Positions 1 to 5,676 of a DNA stretch of 5,780 nucleotides are shown one piece after another. The position numbers and the translations under genes were made by a program. The DNA is from an uncultured Ruminococcus sp. (GTDB lineage Bacteria; Bacillota_A; Clostridia; Oscillospirales; Ruminococcaceae). The first letter of the stretch is position 1. The number at the start of each line of letters is the position of its first letter. The DNA lies in the NCBI GenBank assembly GCA_902782875.1, contig CACZPE010000100.1, forward strand, positions 1 to 5,780, read 5' to 3'. The notes under the pieces were generated by a model. That model had not been told where the DNA came from. It did not search any database and saw only the letters and a program-made list of their open reading frames with translations.

Positions 1-165
1 CTGACGTATGCTTTCCTCGAGAGCGGTGCGGTTTATATACGCTATGAGTAGGACTTCCTTTGTGTCGATGTTCTGGACCGCCACGGGGATAACACCGCTG
101 TGATCGGGGATATTGTCTATCTTGTCAAAGTCGAGCATCAGCTCATTTGTTTCTTCTATAGTCAT
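1..165 (-). CDS. hisI: Phosphoribosyl-AMP cyclohydrolase, N-terminal part (cut by window edge)
   Basis: HisI is a cytosolic zinc enzyme that hydrolyses the purine ring of phosphoribosyl-AMP, the third step of histidine synthesis. Only the first 55 codons are present, and the frame is still open at base 1. The visible part has the family's N-terminal pattern: LDFDKI at residues 11-16, then GVIPVAVQN (about 24-32), a T-K-E-V turn, and LLIAYINRTALEESI (39-53), matching the usual 'iPaivQd..t.evLmlAYmn.eAl' block. The metal-binding and catalytic motifs lie outside the window, so it cannot be seen whether a HisE pyrophosphohydrolase domain is fused behind it. The ATG at 163-165 is chosen because AAAGG (174-178), overlapping the hisF stop, stands 8 bases upstream. 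The next Met (codon 10) would remove little but lacks this support. The gap to hisF is 12 bases, so co-transcription is expected. Confidence 0.88.
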   Translation of the reverse strand, partial: MTIEETNELMLDFDKIDNIPDHSGVIPVAVQNIDTKEVLLIAYINRTALEESIRQ

Positions 166-177
166 GATATATACCTT

Positions 178-933
178 TCATCGCACTATTACGCCCTTGC
201 TGCGGCAGTCTGCCTTGACCTCTGATACTGTCAGCTCCCTGAAGTGGAAAAGGCTTGCTGCGAGCGCTGCAGAGCAGTTTGTCTTTATAAACGCATCCGC
301 AAAATCGCCGAGCTTTCCTGCACCGCCGCTTGCGATAACGGGAATATTCACGGCATTCACAACAGCTTTCAGCATCTCTATATCAAAGCCGCCCTTAGTG
401 CCGTCTGTGTCTATGGAGTTAAGGCATATCTCACCTGCGCCGAGAGCTTCGGCTTTCTTAACCCATTCCACAAGGTCAATGCCCATATCGACTCTGCCGC
501 CGTTTATATATACTGTCCATCTGCCGTCGGCTATCTTCTTTGCATCAACGCCAAGACATATGCACTGAGAGCCGAATATATCAGCACCGTCCTTGATAAG
601 CTGCGGATTTTTCACAGCCTGAGAGTTTACCGATACCTTGTCAGCGCCTGCGCGCAGTATCGCCCTCATATCATCGGTGTCCTTAATACCGCCGCCCACA
701 CACAGGGGAACGAATACCTTCTTTGCAGTCTCGCGTACTACATCGAGGAATACTCCGCGCCCTTCGTATGATGCGGTTATATCATAGAACACGATCTCGT
801 CCGCGCCCTGCCTGTTGTACTCCTCGGCACATTCAACTGGATCGCCGACTTCCTTTATTCCTTCAAAATTTACTCCCTTTACTACCTTTCCGTCACGAAC
901 GTCAAGGCAGGGGATTATCCTTTTTGCAAGCAT
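178..933 (-). CDS. hisF: Imidazole glycerol-phosphate synthase, cyclase subunit HisF
   Basis: HisF is the (βα)8-barrel cyclase subunit of imidazole glycerol-phosphate synthase. It combines PRFAR with ammonia delivered by HisH to give imidazole glycerol phosphate and AICAR. At 251 residues it is full length. The catalytic aspartates are in place: Asp11 in CLDVRDG and Asp130 in GVDAK. Asp51 is in the YDITAS strand. Phosphate-binding loops are seen at VGGGIK (79-84) and ASGGAG (201-206), with [10 protein letters not shown] (173-182) between them. HisF rather than its paralogue HisA is indicated by the N-terminal [16 protein letters not shown] block and the SIDTDGTK motif. The ATG is preceded by AGGGAGG (938-944) with a short 4-base spacer, and the gene starts 12 bases after the secreted-protein stop. 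Its partner HisH is encoded about 2.5 kb upstream rather than close by, and hisA is absent from the interval. Confidence 0.97.
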   Translation of the reverse strand: MLAKRIIPCLDVRDGKVVKGVNFEGIKEVGDPVECAEEYNRQGADEIVFYDITASYEGRGVFLDVVRETAKKVFVPLCVGGGIKDTDDMRAILRAGADKVSVNSQAVKNPQLIKDGADIFGSQCICLGVDAKKIADGRWTVYINGGRVDMGIDLVEWVKKAEALGAGEICLNSIDTDGTKGGFDIEMLKAVVNAVNIPVIASGGAGKLGDFADAFIKTNCSAALAASLFHFRELTVSEVKADCRSKGVIVR

Positions 934-937
934 ATAT

Positions 938-944
938 CCTCCCT
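938..944 (-). promoter_or_regulatory. Ribosome binding site of hisF
   Basis: AGGGAGG read on the minus strand, 4 bases before the hisF ATG and directly after the stop of the preceding secreted-protein gene. hisF therefore has its own strong initiation signal despite being separated from the upstream his genes. Confidence 0.8.
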
Positions 945-945
945 G

Positions 946-1602
946 TCAGCTAAGCTTCTCGCTGATGTATGTTTCGTAATCAATATCAGTGGTTTTCCCT
1001 TCGCCGAAGGGCATGGAATCACTGTTGTATTTTACATAGGGTATGTATTCCGACCTTGCGGTCTCTGCTATCAAGGCGTTGAGAGCGGTGGCAAAATCCG
1101 CATCGGTCACTTCCTTGCCGTTTATCAGCGATAAAGTGCCTGTGCCTTCCTCGTTCCAGTCGCGCTTGAGAGTATAATGACTGAAGCTGTCGTCCTCCAC
1201 CGAAAGCATTTCCATTTCAAGGGCATAGGGAGCGCCTGTGGTATGACCGTAATTGTTCATGCAGATCATCTCTCTCGAGCTCTTTATATACTTTGTAAAG
1301 CCCCATACGCTCACTACGTCAAATGTGTATTTTCTGAGCTTGTTTTTGCCCACGGGAACATACAGCGTGGAATACCCGAACTCATTGTGAGTGATGATCA
1401 GCTCCTCGCGCTCATCACCTACAAGATCACCGATGTATACACCGCTTATGCTCTCATCTTCCTCAGCCTTCTGCAGTATCTGTCTGTACTTGCTTTTATA
1501 TGATGATGGCAGCGTTGATGTGCTTTCCGCGTTTACGTTTACAGTAAGAGCGGTCAGACTAATCAGTGCAGCAAATAAAGCTGCTGTTTTCTTCATTTTC
1601 AT
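946..1602 (-). CDS. Secreted protein of unknown function with signal peptide and a degenerate FG-GAP-like motif
   Basis: I do not recognise a named family for this 218-residue protein. It opens with a classical Sec signal peptide: a lysine-rich start (MKMKK), a hydrophobic core to about residue 20, and a V-N-A cleavage site, so processing after Ala25 is likely. No lipobox cysteine follows, so it should be released or wall-associated rather than a lipoprotein. Residues 55-70 ([16 protein letters not shown]) resemble the acidic 'DlDGDg..ELii' loop of FG-GAP/VCBS or calcium-binding repeats, but with the central DGDG weakened. A β-rich stretch follows (about 77-135). AAGGAGG (1609-1615) lies 6 bases before the first ATG, which favours it over Met3. 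The gene sits 30 bases after the membrane-protein gene and 12 before hisF. No role in histidine synthesis is apparent. A substrate- or surface-binding role is only a guess. Confidence 0.78.
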   Translation of the reverse strand: MKMKKTAALFAALISLTALTVNVNAESTSTLPSSYKSKYRQILQKAEEDESISGVYIGDLVGDEREELIITHNEFGYSTLYVPVGKNKLRKYTFDVVSVWGFTKYIKSSREMICMNNYGHTTGAPYALEMEMLSVEDDSFSHYTLKRDWNEEGTGTLSLINGKEVTDADFATALNALIAETARSEYIPYVKYNSDSMPFGEGKTTDIDYETYISEKLS

Positions 1603-1608
1603 GCTCTT

Positions 1609-1615
1609 CCTCCTT
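1609..1615 (-). promoter_or_regulatory. Strong ribosome binding site of the secreted-protein gene
   Basis: AAGGAGG on the minus strand, 6 bases before the ATG at 1600-1602. It is near-perfect and fixes the start at the first of two closely spaced Met codons. Confidence 0.82.
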
Positions 1616-1632
1616 GTAACAGTCAGATGTAT

Positions 1633-2061
1633 TCAGATAAATAAGTCATGATACCATTCTCCCCACAGTATATATGCTTTGTAGGACGTCGGTATAAACG
1701 TAAGGAAGATCAGCAGCATATTTATGAGGTAATGTGTACTTGGCTTTATATGCTGCCTGATAAAACGTATGATGTTCAGGATACACAAAAATATGATCAG
1801 TACCGGAGCGGCAGCAGCAGAGATCAGAGTCAGGAGCGTTAGAGGTATCATCAGTATTAGTGCGGCTTCTCCCGCATTAAGTATGAACATATTTATGGAA
1901 AAAACAATGTCAAGTATTATCATGATACCTGCACATACGCTTGAAGCAGTCATTTCATTGGGATAGTCCCCGACCTTCTGATGTATCAGATTTACAGCAA
2001 GTATGCCGATACATGTGCTTATCGTCAGAAGTGAACACAGCCCGAAAAATGTGTCTGTCAT
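1633..2061 (-). CDS. Small multi-pass membrane protein, unknown function
   Basis: A 142-residue, very hydrophobic protein that I cannot assign to a family. Likely membrane segments are at about 5-26, 41-62, 66-101 (long enough for one long or two short helices) and 110-130, giving four or five passes. Short polar loops lie at 27-40 (HQKVGDYPNE) and 101-110 (IRQHIKPSTH), and the C-terminus is short (WGEWYHDLFI). The positive charges of the IRQHIK loop suggest that this side faces the cytoplasm. There is no cleavable signal or recognisable catalytic motif. The ATG at 2059-2061 has only a weak GGAG about 7 bases upstream, within the 15-base gap after the methyltransferase stop, so coupling to that gene is plausible. 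By eye the coding sequence is richer in A+T than the his genes, partly because of its hydrophobic codons. It is judged real because the frame is open throughout and it fits neatly between its neighbours. Confidence 0.7.
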   Translation of the reverse strand: MTDTFFGLCSLLTISTCIGILAVNLIHQKVGDYPNEMTASSVCAGIMIILDIVFSINMFILNAGEAALILMIPLTLLTLISAAAAPVLIIFLCILNIIRFIRQHIKPSTHYLINMLLIFLTFIPTSYKAYILWGEWYHDLFI

Positions 2062-2076
2062 AGTATTACTCCGGTT

Positions 2077-2841
2077 TTACATCTTTACTGCTTTGGTTGC
2101 AACAGAAGTCTTTATATATCTGTTGAGCGCTGCACACCCGGTGTCCTCGTAAAATCCTGTTATCGCAAAGCCTGCTTCGATCTGTCCCTGTATCTGATCC
2201 TCCAGTGTGTGAGACCAGATGTATCCCTCGCTTTCTGCGAGATTCCTGATATAGGGATCGTCGGTATGTTCGATATCAGCATAGGGGATGGTGTATTTCG
2301 GCTCAAACTGTCCCTTTTCCAGCTTTTCCGGATCAAATATATACTCTATGGGATTGCCGAAGCCCGCAAGCAGTACACCGCCTTTTTTCAGCACTCTTGC
2401 ACATTCTCTCCATACAGGGCGGACATCGTCTATATATCCGTTTGACCACGGGTGTACTATCAGATCGAATATCCCGTCTTCAAACACAGACAGATCCTGC
2501 ATATTTCCCTGAACGGTCTTTATGGTCAGTCCGTCACGTTCTGCGACAAAGATATCTTTTCCCAGCTGCTTTGTGCTGTTGTCGAATACCGTCACATCAG
2601 CGCCTGCCGCAGCAAGTACCGGTCCCTGCTGACCGCCTCCGCTTGCAAGGCAGAGTACCTTTATACCCTTCATGTCTTCGGGAAACCAGTCCCGCGGTAC
2701 TATCTTTTCAGGTGTGAGCACTATGCTCCATATACCTTTTCTTGCGCTGTCCACTTCCTCCGATGATACGGGCACCGACCACTGATCGTTGTTTTCAGCT
2801 CTTTTGTCCCATATCATCTCATTGTCTTTTATATAATCCAT
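2077..2841 (-). CDS. Class I SAM-dependent methyltransferase (small-molecule type)
   Basis: A 254-residue Rossmann-fold methyltransferase; the substrate cannot be told from sequence. Counting from the chosen start, motif I is VLCLASGGGQQ (62-72). The acidic residue expected to bind the ribose of SAM is Asp87 in VTVFDNS, the GNMQDLS turn is at 112-118, motif IV is FDLIVHP (125-131), and VLKKGGVLLAGF is at 150-161. The N-terminal part (NEMIWDKRAENND...WSVPVSSEEVDSARKG) fits a clostridial group of about 250-residue methyltransferases known to me from general family knowledge. The frame extends 10 codons further upstream to a GTG at 2869-2871 overlapping the previous stop, but that GTG has no Shine-Dalgarno. 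The ATG at 2839-2841 has GAGGA 7 bases before it and matches the family's N-terminus, so it is preferred. It lies 26 bases after the nitroreductase gene and 15 before the membrane-protein gene. Confidence 0.88.
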   Translation of the reverse strand: MDYIKDNEMIWDKRAENNDQWSVPVSSEEVDSARKGIWSIVLTPEKIVPRDWFPEDMKGIKVLCLASGGGQQGPVLAAAGADVTVFDNSTKQLGKDIFVAERDGLTIKTVQGNMQDLSVFEDGIFDLIVHPWSNGYIDDVRPVWRECARVLKKGGVLLAGFGNPIEYIFDPEKLEKGQFEPKYTIPYADIEHTDDPYIRNLAESEGYIWSHTLEDQIQGQIEAGFAITGFYEDTGCAALNRYIKTSVATKAVKM

Positions 2842-2848
2842 TGTACTG

Positions 2849-2853
2849 TCCTC
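2849..2853 (-). promoter_or_regulatory. Ribosome binding site deciding the methyltransferase start
   Basis: GAGGA on the minus strand, 7 bases before the ATG at 2839-2841. The competing GTG at 2869-2871 is preceded only by an A/T-rich stretch with no Shine-Dalgarno, so this site favours the shorter 254-residue protein. Confidence 0.65.
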
Positions 2854-2867
2854 AGATGTGTACCATG

Positions 2868-3395
2868 TCACTTTATATAATATATCCTGTTTTCCTTTCG
2901 AGGAGCGGGCTTCGGTATTTCACCGTCTGTGTATCCCACTGCACAGTGACCGATGCCTTCCCATTCTCCTTCTATTCCGAGACTTCTGAGAAGATCATCG
3001 TATGCACCGCTCTCAAATTCTTCCCTGGCGCGGTGTATCCATATACTGCCGAGGCCCAAGGAATGAGCCGCGAGCATAAGATTTCCCATAACCAGACTGC
3101 CGTCGTATACACGGTTCGGCCAGTCCTTTTCAGCGAGCACTATGAATATGACAGGTGCGCCGTAGAACGGGTCAAAGCCTTCGTTCCAGCCGCCTATCTT
3201 CCTGTTGTCGTCGGATATCCTGTCGCGTAGCTCCTTGTTTGTGACAGCGATAGTGATGACTTTCTGCTGTCCTCTTGCATTCGCGGCATAGAGACCTGCA
3301 TCGGCGATAGCCTGTATGTCCTTTTCATCGGGCATATCGGGTCTGAAGCTGCGTATGCTCCTGCGTTCCTTCATTGCCCTGATAATGTCATTCAT
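2868..3395 (-). CDS. Nitroreductase-family FMN oxidoreductase
   Basis: A 175-residue member of the FMN-dependent nitroreductase superfamily, whose members usually work as dimers and use NAD(P)H to reduce nitro compounds, quinones or flavins; the physiological substrate is unknown. The FMN-phosphate motif RRSIRSF is at residues 11-17, followed by IADAGLYAANARGQQ (30-44), where the family usually has the flavin-contacting 'aa..APSa.N.Qp' segment. The helix-strand block DGSLVMGNLMLAAHSLGLGSIWI (98-120) and the GHCAVGY strand (149-155) are also typical. The C-terminal PRKENRIYYI resembles that of small clostridial nitroreductases. The length is at the short end for the superfamily. The start is firm: AAGGAGG (3402-3408) lies 6 bases before the ATG. 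It is the first non-his gene after hisH, 33 bases downstream, and begins the four-gene block that separates hisH from hisF. A link to histidine synthesis is not evident. Confidence 0.92.
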   Translation of the reverse strand: MNDIIRAMKERRSIRSFRPDMPDEKDIQAIADAGLYAANARGQQKVITIAVTNKELRDRISDDNRKIGGWNEGFDPFYGAPVIFIVLAEKDWPNRVYDGSLVMGNLMLAAHSLGLGSIWIHRAREEFESGAYDDLLRSLGIEGEWEGIGHCAVGYTDGEIPKPAPRKENRIYYIK

Positions 3396-3401
3396 AGTGA
3401 T

Positions 3402-3408
3402 CCTCCTT
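3402..3408 (-). promoter_or_regulatory. Strong ribosome binding site of the nitroreductase gene
   Basis: AAGGAGG on the minus strand with 6-base spacing to the ATG at 3393-3395. It lies in the 33-base gap after hisH, the largest gap in the window. No terminator hairpin is visible in that gap. Confidence 0.82.
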
Positions 3409-3428
3409 ATGTCGTGATGGGTTATCGT

Positions 3429-4028
3429 TTATGAAAGCTCTGCAAAATTCCTCAGTATCTTCAGTCCCACATCGCCGCTCTTTTCGGGGTGGAACTGTGC
3501 GCCGAAGATATTCCCTCTTGATACAAGTGCGGTCACTCTTGCGCCGTAATCGGTGTATGCCGCCACATCCTCATCAGCACAGTGTGCGGAATAGGAGTGT
3601 ACGAAGTATACATACGCATCATCGCCGATACCCTCAAGCAGCGGGCATTCCTTGTTCTTTTCAAGTCTGTTCCAGCCCATATGAGGTATATCGAGCCCCT
3701 CGGGAGTCATCAGGGTAACAGTGCCGTCTATAAGTCCCAGACCGTCGCATTCTTCAAATTCATATCCCTTTGAGAAAAGCATCTGCATGCCGAGGCATAT
3801 CCCCAGAAAGGGCTTTTTCTGTGCCTGAGCCTTGAGAGTATCCACAAGACCTGTTTCGTTCAGCTTCTGCATAGCTGCGGGAAAGGCGCCTACTCCGGGG
3901 AGTATGATGCTGTCCGCATTCTCTATGAAGCTCTTGTCATTTGTAAGCTCAGCGTCTATGCCGAGATATGCACAGGCGTTCTTTACCGAGAAGATATTAC
4001 CTGCGCCGTAGTCAATTATTGCGATCAT
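3429..4028 (-). CDS. hisH: Imidazole glycerol-phosphate synthase, glutamine amidotransferase subunit HisH
   Basis: HisH is the class I glutaminase subunit that releases ammonia from glutamine and channels it into HisF. At 199 residues it is full length. The catalytic triad is visible: Cys78 in GICLGMQ, with His180 and Glu182 in FGAQFHPEKS. The oxyanion-strand motif PGVGAF is at 44-49. The N-terminus IAIIDYGAGNIFSVKNA and the HMGWN segment (116-120) are HisH signatures that separate it from other amidotransferases. Its ATG overlaps the hisB stop (TAATG, one shared base), with GGGAG 7 bases upstream inside hisB, so translational coupling is likely. HisH and HisF act as a 1:1 complex, yet hisF lies about 2.5 kb further along, behind four unrelated genes. 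Confidence 0.97.
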   Translation of the reverse strand: MIAIIDYGAGNIFSVKNACAYLGIDAELTNDKSFIENADSIILPGVGAFPAAMQKLNETGLVDTLKAQAQKKPFLGICLGMQMLFSKGYEFEECDGLGLIDGTVTLMTPEGLDIPHMGWNRLEKNKECPLLEGIGDDAYVYFVHSYSAHCADEDVAAYTDYGARVTALVSRGNIFGAQFHPEKSGDVGLKILRNFAELS

Positions 4029-4606
4029 TACAACACTCCCTTTGTGGAAAGCACTTCCGAGCCGCTCATTTTCACTGCCTCTTTAAGAGCATGTGCAAGC
4101 GCCTTGTAGAGTGCTTCGATCTTGTGATGGTCGTTAGCGCCGTACAGGCATTTCAGGTGAAGAGTGATGCCTGCGTTGTATGCAAAGGCGCGCATGAATT
4201 CCTCCGTGAGGAAGTTGTCATACTGCCCTGTGGACTGGTTTGTATATGAGCAGTCATATACAAGATACGGGCGGTTTGATATATCAAGGCTGCAGAAACC
4301 GAGAGCTTCATCCATAGGTATATAGAATGAGCCGTAGCGGTTTATGCCCTTCATATCACCTATAGCCTGCTTAAATGCCATACCCAGTGCTATACCCGTA
4401 TCCTCCACGCTGTGATGACCGTCAACATAGAGATCGCCGTCGCATTTTACGGTCATATCAAATCCTGCGTGTACGCAGAGTGCGGTGAGCATATGGTCAA
4501 AGAAGCCAATGCCCGTGTCTATGTCATATTTACCCGAGCCGTCAAGGTCGAGCTTTATCTGTATCTTTGTTTCCTTTGTGTCTCTTCTGATCTCACCTGT
4601 TCTCAT
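4028..4606 (-). CDS. hisB: Imidazoleglycerol-phosphate dehydratase HisB (monofunctional)
   Basis: This manganese enzyme dehydrates imidazole glycerol phosphate to imidazole acetol phosphate. From the chosen start it is 192 residues, the usual size of the single-domain form; no histidinol-phosphatase domain is fused. The two metal-binding repeats are clear: FFDHML (35-40) with DGHHSVEDTG (62-71), and NDHHKIEA (158-165). MDEALG (98-103), RPYL (112-115) and the C-terminal STKGVL also match. The first repeat reads DGHHS where many homologues have DDHHT; the histidines and Glu68 are kept. The frame extends five codons further to an ATG at 4619-4621 overlapping the hisC stop, but that site lacks a Shine-Dalgarno. 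The ATG at 4604-4606 has AAAGGAA just upstream and gives the family's usual MRT-start, so it is preferred. The hisC stop is 11 bases upstream of this start. Confidence 0.96.
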   Translation of the reverse strand: MRTGEIRRDTKETKIQIKLDLDGSGKYDIDTGIGFFDHMLTALCVHAGFDMTVKCDGDLYVDGHHSVEDTGIALGMAFKQAIGDMKGINRYGSFYIPMDEALGFCSLDISNRPYLVYDCSYTNQSTGQYDNFLTEEFMRAFAYNAGITLHLKCLYGANDHHKIEALYKALAHALKEAVKMSGSEVLSTKGVL

Positions 4607-4611
4607 AGTAT

Positions 4612-4618
4612 TTCCTTT
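4612..4618 (-). promoter_or_regulatory. Ribosome binding site deciding the hisB start
   Basis: AAAGGAA on the minus strand, 5 bases before the ATG at 4604-4606 and just after the hisC stop. It falls inside the longer alternative frame, so it argues against the ATG at 4619-4621 as the real start. Confidence 0.65.
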
Positions 4619-5676
4619 CATATGGCGGAAAGAATGTTTTCAAAGTTTTCGAGAAATTCCCTGTTTTCCTCTTCGGTGCCTGCGGTTATTCTGAGATATC
4701 CGCCGAGAAGTCTTACAGATATGGAACGTTCTGCCAGTCTTTCGGCTATTTCCTTTGATTTGGGATTCTTTATAAGCACAAAGTTGGTGACTGAATCATA
4801 GACTCTCTCGATAGAGAAGTAGTGCTCGGACATATCAAGAAGCGCACGCTTTAGATCGTTTCTTACCGAGATCATTTTCGCGGTGTTCTCTGCTATAAGG
4901 TCCTTCTGTCTGAGAATAAAGCATCCAGCCGCCTGTGTGACAGAGTTTATGTTGTACGGGGATTTTACTGCACGGATTATTTCTGTAAGCTTGGGGTTTG
5001 TCAGCGCAAATCCGAGACGGAGCCCTGCCATGCCGATATTCTTCGAGCAGGTCTTGAGTACGATAAGATTGTCAAGATCGTTGATATCTTCGATAACCGA
5101 CTGATCCCAGAAATCCATATACGCCTCATCGACTATTACAAGGCAGGCAACTCCCTTTATGAGCCTTTCAACATCCTGTCTTCTTACTCCGAGAGAGGTG
5201 GGGTTGCAGGGGTTTGAGAATATCACTGCCTTTACGGAATTTGCATTGCAGTACTCTATTATTTTTGATACATTGATCTTCATATCATCCTCTTTCTGAA
5301 GAGTATGTATCTTAAGCTCATTCAGAAAGCCGTAGAATGCGTACATCGAAAAATCAGGTGATATCGTCAGTACATTATCGCCCTTTTCAAGCAGTGTGCC
5401 GAGTAACAGCGCGATAAGCTCGTCAGAGCCGTTTCCGGGAGTGATGCAGTCGGGTGATATCCCGAAAAATCTTCCTGCTTCCTCTGTCAGCTTTTCTGCA
5501 CGGGAATCGGGATAGCGGTTGACCGCTGCTTTCGCTACTGTATCTGCAAGTTCTTTCTGAAGCGCATCGGGCAGAGGATAGGGCGATTCGTTTGAATCGA
5601 GCCTTATCCTGTAATCGCTCTCGGGCGGGATATAAAGGTCAAGACCTTTCAGTTTCTTAGCGGGTGTGTATATCAT
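4618..5676 (-). CDS. hisC: Histidinol-phosphate aminotransferase HisC
   Basis: A PLP-dependent fold-type I aminotransferase that converts imidazole acetol phosphate and glutamate to histidinol phosphate and 2-oxoglutarate. At 352 residues it has the normal HisC length. Visible motifs in order: LDSNESPYPLP (26-36), substrate region near NRYPD (53-57), PGNGSDELI (80-88) for cofactor phosphate, SNPCNPT (154-160) with Asn158, VDEAY (182-186) with Asp183 for the PLP ring nitrogen, Lys212 in TCSKNIGMAGLRLGF as the Schiff-base lysine, Arg220 for phosphate, and YLRITAGT (327-334) with Arg329 for the substrate carboxylate. The NESPYP and GLRLGF blocks favour HisC over other aminotransferases, and the operon position confirms it. 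The ATG overlaps the hisD stop as ATGA. GAGG lies about 7 bases upstream inside hisD, suggesting coupled translation. Confidence 0.96.
   Translation of the reverse strand: MIYTPAKKLKGLDLYIPPESDYRIRLDSNESPYPLPDALQKELADTVAKAAVNRYPDSRAEKLTEEAGRFFGISPDCITPGNGSDELIALLLGTLLEKGDNVLTISPDFSMYAFYGFLNELKIHTLQKEDDMKINVSKIIEYCNANSVKAVIFSNPCNPTSLGVRRQDVERLIKGVACLVIVDEAYMDFWDQSVIEDINDLDNLIVLKTCSKNIGMAGLRLGFALTNPKLTEIIRAVKSPYNINSVTQAAGCFILRQKDLIAENTAKMISVRNDLKRALLDMSEHYFSIERVYDSVTNFVLIKNPKSKEIAERLAERSISVRLLGGYLRITAGTEEENREFLENFENILSAI

Noticed and set aside
113..771. Plus-strand open frames opposite hisF and hisI
   Set aside because: They overlap clearly recognised minus-strand his genes, have no recognisable protein motif, and lack the start signals seen for the real genes; they are antisense shadows.
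1603..1632. Possible terminator between the membrane-protein and secreted-protein genes
   Set aside because: Only 30 bases with no GC-rich hairpin or T-run; it contains the ribosome binding site of the next gene.
2871..2886. A/T-rich TATAAT-like stretch that could be a promoter -10 element ahead of the methyltransferase gene
   Set aside because: It encodes the C-terminal IYYIK of the nitroreductase, and no convincing -35 box lies at the right distance on the minus strand. The gap structure favours read-through from upstream genes.
2742..3230. Plus-strand 162-codon open frame opposite the methyltransferase/nitroreductase junction
   Set aside because: It lies almost entirely antisense to two well-supported genes, and the translation has irregular composition with no domain motif.
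3396..3428. Possible terminator or promoter in the largest intergenic gap, after hisH
   Set aside because: The 33 bases hold a Shine-Dalgarno but no stable inverted repeat followed by a T-run on the minus strand, and no room for a full promoter.
934..3428. Mobile-element origin of the four-gene cassette (transposase, integrase, terminal repeats)
   Set aside because: No recombinase or transposase frame was found, and no terminal inverted or direct repeats were noticed by eye at the borders; insertion by homologous exchange or gene shuffling remains possible but is not shown.
4208..4606. Altered first metal motif in HisB (DGHHS instead of DDHHT) as a sign of inactivity
   Set aside because: Both metal-ligand histidines and the following glutamate are intact, as is the second HH-E motif; glycine at this position also occurs, as far as I recall, in other Firmicutes HisB proteins.
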